DNA from: Pleionea sp. CnH1-48
Lineage (GTDB): Bacteria > Pseudomonadota > Gammaproteobacteria > Enterobacterales > Kangiellaceae
Assembly (NCBI RefSeq): GCF_024124665.1
Contig: NZ_JAMXSB010000006.1
Span: 186,001 to 250,000 of the forward strand
DNA length: 64,000 nucleotides
Direction: 5' to 3'
Made by a program: the position numbers and the translations under genes. The notes beneath the pieces are model-generated. The model was given only the letters and a program-made list of their open reading frames with translations, made no database searches and was not told the origin of the DNA. Each line of letters begins with the position of its first letter. Position 1 is the first letter of the stretch. Of this stretch, positions 35,569-45,502 are shown piece by piece.

Positions 35569-36579
35569 ATGAGCAACGATACATCCATCCCTATAGCATT
35601 CCATCAAGCTAATACCCCCGATCACCCCATCGAAAACAAAGTCAAAGTTGGCTTAAGTGCTTGCCTTGCTGGCTTAGATGTTCGCTACAATGGAGGCCAC
35701 AGTCGCTCCAAGATCTGCAATAACCGACTGCAAAACTATTTTTCTTTTACGACCTTTTGCCCAGAAGTCGCAGCCGGATTTGGCACTCCAAGACCAACCA
35801 TGCGTCTAATTGGCGATCCACAAAACCCAACGCTCACTTACAGCGACGATAGCCATGCCGATCTTACCGCACAGCTAACAGCAGGCTTTCAAGATAAACT
35901 GGAGTCTTTTGCGTCACTTGACGGCTACATTCTTATGAAAAACTCGCCAAGCTGTGGCATGAATCGAATCAAGGTTTATCAGGAGAATGGATACCCCCAC
36001 CCAGAAAAGGGACGCGGAATATTCGCAGCAGCGTTAAGAGAGCGCTACCCTTTGCTTCCAATTGAAGAAGAGGGACGACTCAACGATGCCAAACTGTTTG
36101 AGAACTTTGTTTTAAGAGTTTATGCACACCACTATTTTCGCCACGAAGTGCTCAAAGCACCTTCATTCACAGCACTGATTAACTTTCACAGTCGTTATAA
36201 ATATGTGGTGATGGCACATAGCCAACAAAGCTATCGCAAACTTGGCCGCTTGCTGGCTAATGGCAAGCAATATTCACTGGACGATTTAATACCAACTTAC
36301 CAAACATTATTGATGACATCCCTTAGTCGTCCAGCAAGTTCTAAAAACCATACCAACACCCTCATGCACATTGCTGGGTATTTAAAAAAGACGGTGCCAT
36401 CAAAAGCAAGACAGCATATCGCTCTTATTATCGAGCGTTACCGCAAAGGAGAGCTGCCGCTGGTCACTCCCCTTACTCTGTTAAAACATTACATAGATCA
36501 GTCCGATAATCTTTATCTGCGTCAACAAAGATATCTGGCTCCTTATCCAGAAGAACTGGGTTTGAACAACAGGTTATAA
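35569..36579 (+). CDS. DUF523-DUF1722 (YbgA-like) protein
   Basis: 336 residues: DUF523 (about 30-170, with cysteines in LSACLAG, FCPEV and NSPSCGMNR that could bind metal) followed by DUF1722/YbgA (about 205-330; HSRYKYVVMAHS, LMHIAGYLKK). In E. coli ybgA lies next to the photolyase gene, as here. A conserved role in light or DNA-damage response is assumed but not proven. AGGAGACG precedes the ATG. It starts the operon with the photolyase, five bases apart. Confidence 0.88.
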   Translation: MSNDTSIPIAFHQANTPDHPIENKVKVGLSACLAGLDVRYNGGHSRSKICNNRLQNYFSFTTFCPEVAAGFGTPRPTMRLIGDPQNPTLTYSDDSHADLTAQLTAGFQDKLESFASLDGYILMKNSPSCGMNRIKVYQENGYPHPEKGRGIFAAALRERYPLLPIEEEGRLNDAKLFENFVLRVYAHHYFRHEVLKAPSFTALINFHSRYKYVVMAHSQQSYRKLGRLLANGKQYSLDDLIPTYQTLLMTSLSRPASSKNHTNTLMHIAGYLKKTVPSKARQHIALIIERYRKGELPLVTPLTLLKHYIDQSDNLYLRQQRYLAPYPEELGLNNRL

Positions 36580-36584
36580 ATGCT

Positions 36585-38015
36585 ATGTCATCGTCGACAA
36601 TAATATGTTGGTTTCGCCAAGACTTACGGCTCAGTGACAACCCCGCACTGTTTAATGCAAGCCGTGAAGGAAAGATCCTACCTATTTTTATTTTGGATGA
36701 TGATAATGCCAAACAAGATAAAAAAGGGGCCGCGAGCAGAATCTGGCTGCACCATTCTCTGTCAGCGCTTAACGAATCTCTTAACGGCCACTTAAAACTG
36801 TATAGAGGTAACGCTCTCGCTGTCATCCGCCAGTTGTGTGAGCACCACTCTATAAAAACAGTTTATTGGAATCGATGTTATGAACCTTGGCGCACACAAA
36901 GGGATGCGGAAATTAAAAAGCATTTGCTCAACCAAGGGATTAACGCCAAAAGTTTTAATGCTTCATTACTGTGGGAACCTTGGGAAAACCTCAAAGCGGA
37001 TGGAACACCCTACAAAGTATTTACTCCATTTTATAAACGAGGCTGCTTACAAAGCATCCCTCCTCGGGCTCCTCTTTCAGCTCCGCAAAACATCACCTTT
37101 TCAGAGGGAAAATTCCATACATTAACGTTACCAGATCTAGCCTTACTATCGACTCTTAACTGGCCAGACACCATGATGGCTCACTGGAAAGTTGGCGAAC
37201 AAGCCGCTCAAAAGAAACTGAAGAGTTTCATTAAGCATCAACTCGATAACTACCAGCAAGGGCGAGATTACCCGGCGAAGAAAAGTGTTTCACGGTTGTC
37301 CCCACATATTCATTGGGGCGAAATTTCACCTCACCAAATCTGGCAACAGGTAAACCAACTAGAAAGTAGCGAAAATACCGAGCATCTAAAACGAGAGCTA
37401 GCCTGGAGAGAATTTTCTTACTCATTGTTATTCCATAACCCAGAACTCACCAGTCAACCACTGCAAAAAAAGTTCAGCTATTTTCCTTGGCAAAAAAATA
37501 ATCACTTTTTAACAGCTTGGCAGAAAGGTGCGACTGGCTACCCTATCGTAGATGCAGGCATGCGAGAATTATGGCAAACAGGGTACATGCATAACCGGGT
37601 CAGGATGATCGTAGGCTCATTTCTGGTGAAGAACTTACTGCAACACTGGGGCGATGGACTTGCTTGGTTCTATGATTGTCTGGTTGATGCCGATCTTGCC
37701 AGCAACAGTGCCAGTTGGCAGTGGATTGCTGGTTGTGGTGCCGATGCAGCACCTTATTTTAGAATCTTCAACCCCATCACCCAAGGCAAAAAATTTGATG
37801 AACAGGGAGACTATACTCGTCAATTCGTTCCAGAACTAAAGCACATACCCGATAAGTATTTACATGCTCCCTGGGAAGCTCCCGAAGAAACTCTAAATAA
37901 CGCGGGCGTCATTCTAGGGAAGAACTATCCCCTCCCTATTGTTGACCTAAAGGAATCTCGAGCAACAGCACTGGATGCCTATCAAACGCTCAAGTCTGTC
38001 ACTTCATTTGAATAA
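36585..38015 (+). CDS. phrB: deoxyribodipyrimidine photolyase (class I CPD)
   Basis: 476 residues, the family length. The N-terminal Rossmann part starts ICWFRQDLRLSDNPAL and holds the antenna-cofactor region. The C-terminal FAD part contains ELAWREFSY, GYPIVDAGMRELWQTGYMHNR and WQWIAGCGADAAPYFRIFNP. It repairs UV pyrimidine dimers using blue light. It lies five bases after the ybgA-like stop and behind the divergent MerR regulator, so light or UV control is likely. Confidence 0.95.
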   Translation: MSSSTIICWFRQDLRLSDNPALFNASREGKILPIFILDDDNAKQDKKGAASRIWLHHSLSALNESLNGHLKLYRGNALAVIRQLCEHHSIKTVYWNRCYEPWRTQRDAEIKKHLLNQGINAKSFNASLLWEPWENLKADGTPYKVFTPFYKRGCLQSIPPRAPLSAPQNITFSEGKFHTLTLPDLALLSTLNWPDTMMAHWKVGEQAAQKKLKSFIKHQLDNYQQGRDYPAKKSVSRLSPHIHWGEISPHQIWQQVNQLESSENTEHLKRELAWREFSYSLLFHNPELTSQPLQKKFSYFPWQKNNHFLTAWQKGATGYPIVDAGMRELWQTGYMHNRVRMIVGSFLVKNLLQHWGDGLAWFYDCLVDADLASNSASWQWIAGCGADAAPYFRIFNPITQGKKFDEQGDYTRQFVPELKHIPDKYLHAPWEAPEETLNNAGVILGKNYPLPIVDLKESRATALDAYQTLKSVTSFE

Positions 38016-38107
38016 GCCACACTTTCCATAGAATTATGTTCGACAATAGAGTGACTTTGACTTATAAGTAATGACGAGCATAACAAAATAAATCCACAGG
38101 TCTCACT

Positions 38108-38842
38108 ATGCAAAAAATAATCCTTGTTAGCCTCATGCTAGTTTTAGCTGGCTGTAAAACCGCACAACCTTATGTCGAAGCACTGGGTCAGATAGCACTA
38201 GAAAATCAAGTACCCAGTCAACAAGAATCAACATCCGCGATCAAAGAAGCTTTGGTTAAAGGAGCGGGCAGTGCAGTTTCCAGCCTAGGGAAAGAAGGAG
38301 GCTTCAGCCAAAGTGCTTTTAAAATTCCTTTACCAGAGAATATTCAAAACATTACCGAAAAAGCCAGAAAATTCGGCCTGGGATCTTATGTCGATCAATT
38401 TGAACTCAGTATGAATCGTTCAGCCGAAAAAGCGTTACCCCACGCGATGGATGTGTTTAAGCAGGCGATTTCTCAAATGAGTGTTAGCGATGTCATCGGC
38501 ATCTTACAAGGGCCCGACAACGCAGCAACGAACTACTTTAAACAAACAAGCACCAAGGCTTTAACAAATAAGTTTTTACCCATAGTGACAGACGCAACGT
38601 CAAAAGTAGGCGTAACTAAAGAGTACAAAAAGCTGAGTGATAAGATCAATGGTTATGGCTCCATGTTTGGAATCAATATGCCAGAAAATATCGATCTTGA
38701 TCAATATATTACTAGCAAAGCAACCGATGCTTTATTTGTAAAAATGGCAGAAGAAGAAAAACTTATTAGAGACAATCCAATAGAAAGAACGTCTTACTTA
38801 CTCAAAAAAGTTTTTGGATACTACAGTAAACAGACGCCTTAG
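38108..38842 (+). CDS. DUF4197 lipoprotein
   Basis: 244 residues with a clear lipobox (LVLAGCKT; lipid Cys at about residue 16). The rest is helical and charged, with the DUF4197 features IKEALVKGAGSAVSSL, VFKQAISQMSVSD and GPDNAATNYFKQ. Members are widespread in proteobacteria with unknown function. It is followed by an AAGCCAGAG hairpin. Confidence 0.85.
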   Translation: MQKIILVSLMLVLAGCKTAQPYVEALGQIALENQVPSQQESTSAIKEALVKGAGSAVSSLGKEGGFSQSAFKIPLPENIQNITEKARKFGLGSYVDQFELSMNRSAEKALPHAMDVFKQAISQMSVSDVIGILQGPDNAATNYFKQTSTKALTNKFLPIVTDATSKVGVTKEYKKLSDKINGYGSMFGINMPENIDLDQYITSKATDALFVKMAEEEKLIRDNPIERTSYLLKKVFGYYSKQTP

Positions 38843-38854
38843 TTGTGAACAACA

Positions 38855-38883
38855 ATAATAAAGCCAGAGTATAGCTCTGGCTT
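38855..38883 (-). terminator. terminator hairpin between convergent genes
   Basis: AAGCCAGAG (38861-38869) pairs with CTCTGGCTT (38875-38883). On the minus strand it is followed by a T-rich stretch (complement of 38851-38860), so it best serves the small lipoprotein gene and may also end the DUF4197 transcript. Confidence 0.65.
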
Positions 38884-38897
38884 CTAATGGACCAGCC

Positions 38898-39095
38898 TTA
38901 GCATTTTCTCTTACGTAAGCGCGATCCGGTCTTTTGTTTAGCACGGTCACAGACTTTTTCTGCCTTAGCAATATCTTCACGTTTTTCGCTGGCTTTCGTC
39001 TCATTTGACTGCCCTGCTAAAGATTCATTTTTTTCGGCAACAGAACATGCCGACAATAAAAAAAGTGTCGAAAAAATAACAACTACTGCTTTCAT
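38898..39095 (-). CDS. small lipoprotein-like peptide, 65 aa
   Basis: It starts MKAVVVIFSTLFLLSACS with a typical lipobox (LLSACS). The mature part is short, basic and charged, with two cysteines (KVCDRAK and a C-terminal RKRKC). The function is unknown. The start at 39095 gives the signal peptide at the N-terminus; the longer 39137 start would not. The ribosome binding site is weak. Confidence 0.6.
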   Translation of the reverse strand: MKAVVVIFSTLFLLSACSVAEKNESLAGQSNETKASEKREDIAKAEKVCDRAKQKTGSRLRKRKC

Positions 39096-39233
39096 AATAA
39101 TACACACTATTGAATTAGGAGATACTAATAGTATCAACTAGTGCGGGTATAGAAAGTAATTATTTACGCAACAAGGAGTTAATTTGTATCAATTAAGCTA
39201 CATTATTTGTCATCAGAATAGCCAGCATAAGAC

Positions 39234-39917
39234 TTAGTCCATCACTGGCTCATATTTATAACCAACACCATAAACGGCTCGAATACATTCTTTGTCGGTA
39301 ATAATTTGTTTGATTTTTTTGCGTAAATTTTTTATATGGCTATCAATGGTTCGATAAGAAATGACTTTTCCTTCAACATAAACCCGGTCAATAATATGAT
39401 CACGAGAAAAGATTTGGCCAGGGTTATTGTAAAGCAAAGAAAATATTTGAAATTCGATATGGCTTAATTCGATGTTTGTTCCCTTGAAACTGATTGCATA
39501 TTGCTTTTTGTCTAAAACAAAGCCATCAGGTTGCTCACTCTTCTTGAAGTTATACAAACGTAAAATATTCTTAACTCTGACTACCACTTCTTTAGAACTA
39601 TAGGGCTTACAAATATAGTCATCGGCACCAATTTCAAAACCTAACAGACGATCAACTTCATCCACTTTGGCCGTTGTCATAATAATAGGCACAGAAGAGA
39701 ACTTACGAACTTCTCGGCATATATCGATTCCATTCATACCAGGCAACATTACATCAAGCAAAACAATATCTGGCGAGTGAGTTTTAATATGCTCAACGGC
39801 ATTTGAGCCATCATGCAGTAACTCTACGCTCATCCCATCGCGCAACAAAAACTTTGCCAGCATACTCGCTAACTCAAACTCATCTTCGATGATTAAAACT
39901 TTAATCATAATCACCAC
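39234..39917 (-). CDS. OmpR-family response regulator (BaeR-like)
   Basis: 227 residues: receiver with D55 (VLLDVMLPG) and KPYSSKE, then an OmpR winged helix (about 130-225; SHIEFQIFSLLY, YRTIDSHIKNLRKKI, YGVGYKYEP). Start: an ATG at 39908 (MIKVLII) is an alternative. It is five bases after the kinase gene, so they form one operon. The targets are unknown. Confidence 0.92.
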   Translation of the reverse strand: MVIMIKVLIIEDEFELASMLAKFLLRDGMSVELLHDGSNAVEHIKTHSPDIVLLDVMLPGMNGIDICREVRKFSSVPIIMTTAKVDEVDRLLGFEIGADDYICKPYSSKEVVVRVKNILRLYNFKKSEQPDGFVLDKKQYAISFKGTNIELSHIEFQIFSLLYNNPGQIFSRDHIIDRVYVEGKVISYRTIDSHIKNLRKKIKQIITDKECIRAVYGVGYKYEPVMD

Positions 39918-39922
39918 TCACT

Positions 39923-41281
39923 TCATATATGCATTGGTATTTTACAAATGATTCGAAGACCGCCGAGAGGGGATTGTTCCGCTCGAATATCTCCATGATG
40001 TGCCTCTATAATGGCTTTGCATATCGACAATCCAAGCCCGGAGCCACCAGTTCGTCGATTGCGCGACGCATCTACCCGAAACATACGCTCAAACAGCTTG
40101 GGCAAATCTTCATCCGACACACCCGGCTTTGTATCATCGATAATGATAAGGCATGCGGAGGAAAGCGCTTTGACACTCATTCGAGTCTCTCCTCCTTTAT
40201 CGGTATATTGCAAGCTATTATTCATTAAATTGCCCAAAACTTGAAGCAATCTTTGATAATCGCCCAAAAACTCAAGTTCATCATCTAATTGAACATCAAT
40301 AGAAAACTCAAGCCCTCGCTCAGCAGCCAGTGTTTTGTAGGTCAATTCCAACTCACGGAATAACTCAACCGCAGGAAAAACCTCTTTAACAAATTGTAGT
40401 TGATTCACGTCTGCTTTTGACAGAAAGTAGAGGTCATTAATTAACCGATCAATTTGTTCTATTTTGTTCCTTAACATCCCGTAGCTTTCTTCAGGCTCCG
40501 AAATCCCTTCTTCCAGTGCCTCCAGGTGAATACGAAGCACCGATAGCGGTGTTCTGAGTTCATGAGAAATATCTGCCGACAGCTGCTTTTTGCTCTCATA
40601 CATCTGCTCAATATTATTCGCTAAACGACGCATGCGATGAGACATGTCTTCGGCCAATATAAAGACCGTAAATAATCCTAACCCTACTAAGGCAGGCGCG
40701 GCCGAAAAATGATTAATCATCTGATAATAACTGTAATAGTAACTATTAGGTTCAGCTCCCTGGAGCAAAGCGACCGTTCCCATGAGCCACTGAATAAATG
40801 CGTAGCAAAAGAAAATAGCTGCCGTCGCTTTTTCTGATGCGCGAATTTTTCTGGGTACTCGAATAAGTGTCCAGGCAGCACCACTTAATAGCACCGCAGC
40901 CGAATAAGGAGCAAACACCATGCTTAATCCAGTATGAGGCTGAACCACAGTAAACCAGGCGATAAGCGACTCGACAGCGATCAGATAGATAATAAGTTCT
41001 CGCGGCCAGGCTTTCAGACCCGCACGTTGTCGAAATCCCACATAAGCTAATGCTTGTATAATGAGAGAGGTGGCATTAACGAAAATCCAATAGAGATCTT
41101 TATTCGGAAAAAAACTATTCAGCGCATTAATAACAAAGTTTAATGTAGAAACAACAAACAAGCAGGCCCATGTCAAAGTATAAGGTTGCCGTTCTATATT
41201 CTTCCAGACCAGAAAGAAAATGGCACTCAACATAATGTTGATCAGAAACAGGGCGATGTATAAGTAAGTAATGCCAGACAT
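39923..41281 (-). CDS. histidine kinase with multi-pass membrane sensor (BaeS-like core)
   Basis: 452 residues. The first 215 contain about seven hydrophobic helices and no periplasmic domain, so it probably senses membrane state. HisKA has phospho-acceptor H240 (ISHELRTPL). HATPase has an N box (LGNLMNNSLQYT), a G1 of the BaeS type (DDTKPGV), and GGSGLGLSI. The kinase core resembles BaeS, but the sensor differs from the two-TM BaeS. Confidence 0.9.
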   Translation of the reverse strand: MSGITYLYIALFLINIMLSAIFFLVWKNIERQPYTLTWACLFVVSTLNFVINALNSFFPNKDLYWIFVNATSLIIQALAYVGFRQRAGLKAWPRELIIYLIAVESLIAWFTVVQPHTGLSMVFAPYSAAVLLSGAAWTLIRVPRKIRASEKATAAIFFCYAFIQWLMGTVALLQGAEPNSYYYSYYQMINHFSAAPALVGLGLFTVFILAEDMSHRMRRLANNIEQMYESKKQLSADISHELRTPLSVLRIHLEALEEGISEPEESYGMLRNKIEQIDRLINDLYFLSKADVNQLQFVKEVFPAVELFRELELTYKTLAAERGLEFSIDVQLDDELEFLGDYQRLLQVLGNLMNNSLQYTDKGGETRMSVKALSSACLIIIDDTKPGVSDEDLPKLFERMFRVDASRNRRTGGSGLGLSICKAIIEAHHGDIRAEQSPLGGLRIICKIPMHI

Positions 41282-41563
41282 TTAGAGCCAACAATTTGGG
41301 ATTTTAATCATATTCCAATATACCAATAGTAAACCTTTAAAAAGTACCAGATTCTCACTTGCCGTATTTGTGACTCAGTCCTCATTTACAATGCAGAACT
41401 GTAACCTGAAAATAGATGGGAACAGATCTCAGCCGATAATGACTCTATTCGTGAGAAGCTTCTCCAAGCGCCAACTATCGCAGATATCTTTTCAACTATC
41501 CTAGCATTTCCTAAACCAATTACCAGTCGATAAAGTCAAAACTCGAGTGGGTTTTAAAAGACT

Positions 41564-43888
41564 CTATTCAACTGAAGTAGAGCTTTGACGTAACCTTTGA
41601 GTCACTCTATCTCTTAGCTCATTAAGCTTTTTCTGGTGTTGTTTCAATAACGTATTGAACTCAGGTTCTCCATGCAAAGGTCGCAAAAGATGATTATTCT
41701 GTAATGACCACCATTCTCTATTGTAAGACTCGAGCCAGCCCATCTCTAACGCTTTATTCAGATGCACTAAAGCTTGTGGCTTGTTATCGAGTTGCGCATT
41801 AACTTCTGCCAAAGTAAATTCTGTCTGAACACTATCGAATATTCGCTTCTGTTTGAGAAACCTTTGCATCTTATTAAATACTAGATCAGCCGCCTCTTTC
41901 TCATCTAAATTGGCCAAAGTAGCCGCATACAGCACCAGCGAGGAGTAGTTATCTGCGGTCACTTTAGTTAACCGAATAGACGTCTTATCACGCCACTCTG
42001 GGTGCAGTTGCAGTAAACTGCCTTCAGCCAGTGTGAACTCTCCTGCGCGAAACTGGGCCGTGGCGAGCCTGAATAAATTCAATTTGTTAGTAGGATGATA
42101 TTGATACAGACGCTCCATACTCGACACAACTCGGCTATCATCCCCTAGCTCACTAGCCTGTATCGCATCGAGAAAAACACGAAAGTGTAGATGTTGCGGC
42201 ATCAACTTGGTATTCAGCTCCCGAGCCATTTTATTTGCCCCTATGCTTAAATAGATAAAGGCCAACTCTTCGCAATATTCATCACTCGAACACGTCTCAA
42301 AAAGCTCAGCATTATCTAAATACCATTCAGTTATTTCCAAAACTAACTCTGGGGTATATCGATTCATCTTTACAGCATCAATCACCTGAGAAAAATACTC
42401 GGAGTCGAGACTTAACGCCTGGAGATACATTTTTTGCGCTGAATCTTGCTCACCTTGTGATTGGAAATAAAAGCTTAGAGAACGCTTCAGTGATGCCGAC
42501 AGCGGATTAAGCTCAATCGCTCGGTTCATGTGTTGAATAACTTCCGACTTCTTACCTAAGCGCTTTAGCAGCTTACTATACCAGTGATGAGTCGTGGCAT
42601 TATCATCAAGCTCAAGAGAACGAATAAACGCTTGTTGTGCCTGTTGAACCATCGTCGAATCAAGCTCACCAAAACGGGCTTCTTGATAATAAGCTTTATC
42701 GGTCAAGACCATGCCTTTTGCTGCTAAAGCTCTCGCAGAATCAGGCTTCAAGGCCAGTGCTTTCATAATATGAGGTAATGCAGCCTCGATGGCCTTTTCT
42801 TCACTCCAGTTGGCCCAATGATGAAGGAGCGAATAAGTGATCCCCAAGCCAATATGCGCTTCGGCATAATCAGGCTCTAACTCAAGACTATGCTGAAAAT
42901 AAGTAACCGCTTTGTTGAGCGCTTTAGGATTCTTCTGGCGCCAGTGATATTGCCCCATCAAATACCATTCATAAGCCTGAGTATTGATTCTTTTGAGCGG
43001 CTCACGCTCATGCTTTGTAGCAAGACTGGCACGAGGACCGCCATCCGGCTGAATAATGTCTTGAATAGCCGCACTAATACTATCTTGTAGCTCAAATAAT
43101 GTCTGACTGTCACTATCAAACGTTTTAGACCAAAGTTGCTGTCCGTCTTCGGTACTAAAAATTCGGACATTGATACGAATCTGCTCCCCTACTTTTTGCA
43201 CGCTGCCATCGAGTAAAGCCGCTACCTTTAACTCCTGACCAATGTCGGTCGCATTATATTGGCCTCGATAGGTAAAAGAGGAATAGCGAGAGATGACTTT
43301 TAGTGACGGGATTTGAGACAGTTGATTGATAATGGCATCAGACAGTCCATCAGAGAAATATTGATGATCTTGCTGTACGCTCAGATCATCGAAAGGCAAA
43401 ACAGCGATGGAGTTAATATTCAATGAGGCAGAAGGTGAGCTTTTATCGCGAACAACAAAATAGAGAGACAGCACAATAATAAGAAGTAAACTTATAACAC
43501 CAATATAGGAAAGCATCGGCTGAGTCGATTTGGCATGGGCCTCTTTTGTGTCTTCTATTTTGCTAACCTCTGCAATGAGTATGTAGCCGACACCCGGCAA
43601 TGTTTTAATAAAGGTCGGGCTACGAGCATTATCGCCCAAGGCTTTTCGAATTTTACTTATTGCTACAGATAGGATGTCATCGGCGACAAAACTGTCTCTC
43701 CATACATGCTTAACAATCTCTCCTTTTGTAAGATCTTCTCCGCTACGCTGCATTAAATACAGCAGCACCTGCATGCTTTTATTGTCGATAGCGCGCGTGT
43801 CAATTCCATTCGATAAGGTATTCGTTCGAGGACATACAACCCAAGAGCCCAGTTGATATCGCTGGTTATGTTCCAAGAAGGTATCCAA
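41564..43888 (-). CDS. membrane winged-helix regulator with TolB-like and TPR sensor domains
   Basis: 774 residues in the CadC class: winged helix (about 10-110; YQLGSWVV, LSVAISKIRKALGD, FIKTLPGVGYILIAEV), one membrane helix (about 125-148), a TolB/FlgO-like N-domain (about 155-275; IAVLPFDDLS, YFSDGLSDAIINQLSQI) and tetratricopeptide repeats (about 300-570, weaker beyond; YFQHSLELEPDYAEAHIGLG). The start is TTG at 43888: an in-frame TAA precedes it directly and no ATG precedes the winged helix. It differs from the three propeller regulators upstream in its sensor part. Confidence 0.85.
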   Translation of the reverse strand: MDTFLEHNQRYQLGSWVVCPRTNTLSNGIDTRAIDNKSMQVLLYLMQRSGEDLTKGEIVKHVWRDSFVADDILSVAISKIRKALGDNARSPTFIKTLPGVGYILIAEVSKIEDTKEAHAKSTQPMLSYIGVISLLLIIVLSLYFVVRDKSSPSASLNINSIAVLPFDDLSVQQDHQYFSDGLSDAIINQLSQIPSLKVISRYSSFTYRGQYNATDIGQELKVAALLDGSVQKVGEQIRINVRIFSTEDGQQLWSKTFDSDSQTLFELQDSISAAIQDIIQPDGGPRASLATKHEREPLKRINTQAYEWYLMGQYHWRQKNPKALNKAVTYFQHSLELEPDYAEAHIGLGITYSLLHHWANWSEEKAIEAALPHIMKALALKPDSARALAAKGMVLTDKAYYQEARFGELDSTMVQQAQQAFIRSLELDDNATTHHWYSKLLKRLGKKSEVIQHMNRAIELNPLSASLKRSLSFYFQSQGEQDSAQKMYLQALSLDSEYFSQVIDAVKMNRYTPELVLEITEWYLDNAELFETCSSDEYCEELAFIYLSIGANKMARELNTKLMPQHLHFRVFLDAIQASELGDDSRVVSSMERLYQYHPTNKLNLFRLATAQFRAGEFTLAEGSLLQLHPEWRDKTSIRLTKVTADNYSSLVLYAATLANLDEKEAADLVFNKMQRFLKQKRIFDSVQTEFTLAEVNAQLDNKPQALVHLNKALEMGWLESYNREWWSLQNNHLLRPLHGEPEFNTLLKQHQKKLNELRDRVTQRLRQSSTSVE

Positions 43889-44238
43889 TTAATTTTTATT
43901 TAATTTTAAGTCGATTATAACGTATTTATAAGCGCATTCATTGCTTTTAACTTGCATTCCTATCACCTGAGCTCATTAGCTCTTGCAGTACTCTATTGCA
44001 GAACAAACTCCCTCAAACATATCTTGCCCAGATAAGCCTTCTTACTCCAACTCATTGATAACAATAAATTAATTTAGCAAGCTCTCTATTCTTATATGAG
44101 CGATAAACTGGATTTAAGAACGATTTAAGAACTTTTAAGTTGTTTCAAGCACCGCTCCACAGTAGCTTTTTCTTCACTTTAGCCAGTGCATGCAAAATCG
44201 AGACATTGGCAACATTGTTCACCATCCAAAGGATACCT
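43889..44238. other. 350-bp divergent intergenic region
   Basis: It lies between the wHTH-TPR regulator gene and the beta-lactamase-fold gene and should hold both promoters. A plus-strand frame starting at 44140 extends into the next gene but lacks a ribosome binding site. No clear repeats. Confidence 0.4.
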
Positions 44239-45435
44239 ATGATCATTAAATCAACATTCAAAAGTCTAGTTACCATCACTATCTTAAGCGGTGTTACTAG
44301 CCTTGTTCCGGGAATGGCGGAAGGAAGCAGCAAGAGCACTCCGGAGGCGAGTGTCGCAGACGCTCAAATTTCATTCTGGGACTTACCCTATCTCAAAGAA
44401 GCGTATATCGATACAACGCCAACGGACAGAAAAGATGGCTTGGCTGTCGGCAGTCTAACAACCAGCGGTGCAAATAAAACGATGATCTTACAGCTGGCGC
44501 GTGAGATGGCTGATAAAAAATATGGTGAGTACGATAGTCTACTTATTGCCCACCAAGGCCAGCTTATCTTTGAATCCTATTATTTGCGTGGCCGTATCAA
44601 TTTGTTTCATCAACAAGCGTCAGCGACAAAATCCTACACCAGTCTGGTGCTTGGTCGTGCAATCGAGCTGGGCTATCTGTCTATGGCCGATTTACATAAA
44701 CCTTTAACCAGCTTTCTCAAAGATTTAGAGCCAACAAAATGGGTTAAAGGGACAGAACAGCTCACCTTACACCAAGCCTTGACTATGCGTGGAGGGCTTA
44801 GCATCAGTAACGACAAATGGCATGAATTAAAGGGAAACCCAGCCTCATTAAAAGGCCAAGGCTTGGTTCAAACGCTTCTTGCACATAGTGCGCCGATCAC
44901 CTCGGAGTCTCAACGCTTTGTTTATGGCAACTTTAATCCAGATCTGGTGATGCAAGTTATTGAAGCCGTCGTGCCAGGAACGGCCAAAGATTTCATTGAA
45001 AAAGAGCTTCTCAACAAAATAGGCATCACAGCCTATCGTTGGCAAACACACCTAGACGGACTGCCCGTAGGTGGAGGCCCCTCCTACATGACATCACGAG
45101 ACATGATCAAGTTAGGAAAACTGATCATCAATCAAGGCAAATGGAATGGCAAACAATTGATATCCGCAAAGTTTCTTTCGCTAGCCACCAGCAGTATTAC
45201 TAAAGCAAGCGAAGACTGGCATCCCGATAACTTTAACTACGGCTACTTTTTCTATCAAACAGATATAAAGGTTGGCGACAAAAGTTATGACGCCAATGTC
45301 GCCTGGGGCGGAGGTGGGCAACATCTTATAACGATTGAAGAGCTTGACTTAATTGTGGTGATTACTGGTCATGACTGGGAAGATAAAATATTCACTCAAG
45401 TTGCCAAAAGCATTCTTCCAGCCTTTGTTCAATGA
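44239..45435 (+). CDS. exported class C beta-lactamase-fold serine hydrolase
   Basis: 398 residues. A signal peptide is followed by the serine hydrolase domain: nucleophile S128 in SATK (SxxK) and YGN (YxN motif); a GGG region near the end (WGGGGQHL) acts as the third motif. It resembles the esterase and D-aminopeptidase branch of class C enzymes, not a proven beta-lactamase. Start at 44239: AAAGGA precedes that ATG; the in-frame ATG at 44140 does not have one and would put 33 extra residues before the signal peptide. Confidence 0.85.
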   Translation: MIIKSTFKSLVTITILSGVTSLVPGMAEGSSKSTPEASVADAQISFWDLPYLKEAYIDTTPTDRKDGLAVGSLTTSGANKTMILQLAREMADKKYGEYDSLLIAHQGQLIFESYYLRGRINLFHQQASATKSYTSLVLGRAIELGYLSMADLHKPLTSFLKDLEPTKWVKGTEQLTLHQALTMRGGLSISNDKWHELKGNPASLKGQGLVQTLLAHSAPITSESQRFVYGNFNPDLVMQVIEAVVPGTAKDFIEKELLNKIGITAYRWQTHLDGLPVGGGPSYMTSRDMIKLGKLIINQGKWNGKQLISAKFLSLATSSITKASEDWHPDNFNYGYFFYQTDIKVGDKSYDANVAWGGGGQHLITIEELDLIVVITGHDWEDKIFTQVAKSILPAFVQ

Positions 45436-45467
45436 AGAATAGTCTTATCGACCGTTGCTTGAACTCA

Positions 45468-45495
45468 GTCTCGTTAAGGTATCCCTTAACGAGAC
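45468..45495. terminator. perfect 12-bp inverted repeat between convergent genes
   Basis: GTCTCGTTAAGG (45468-45479) and its exact inverse CCTTAACGAGAC (45484-45495) with a four-base loop. It sits in the gap between the hydrolase stop and the small protein stop. It is a strong RNA hairpin in both directions but lacks T tracts. Confidence 0.6.
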
Positions 45496-45502
45496 GACAT
45501 GC

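Noticed and set aside
44140-44238. longer start of the beta-lactamase-fold gene
   Set aside because: No ribosome binding site and it would place 33 residues before a normal signal peptide.
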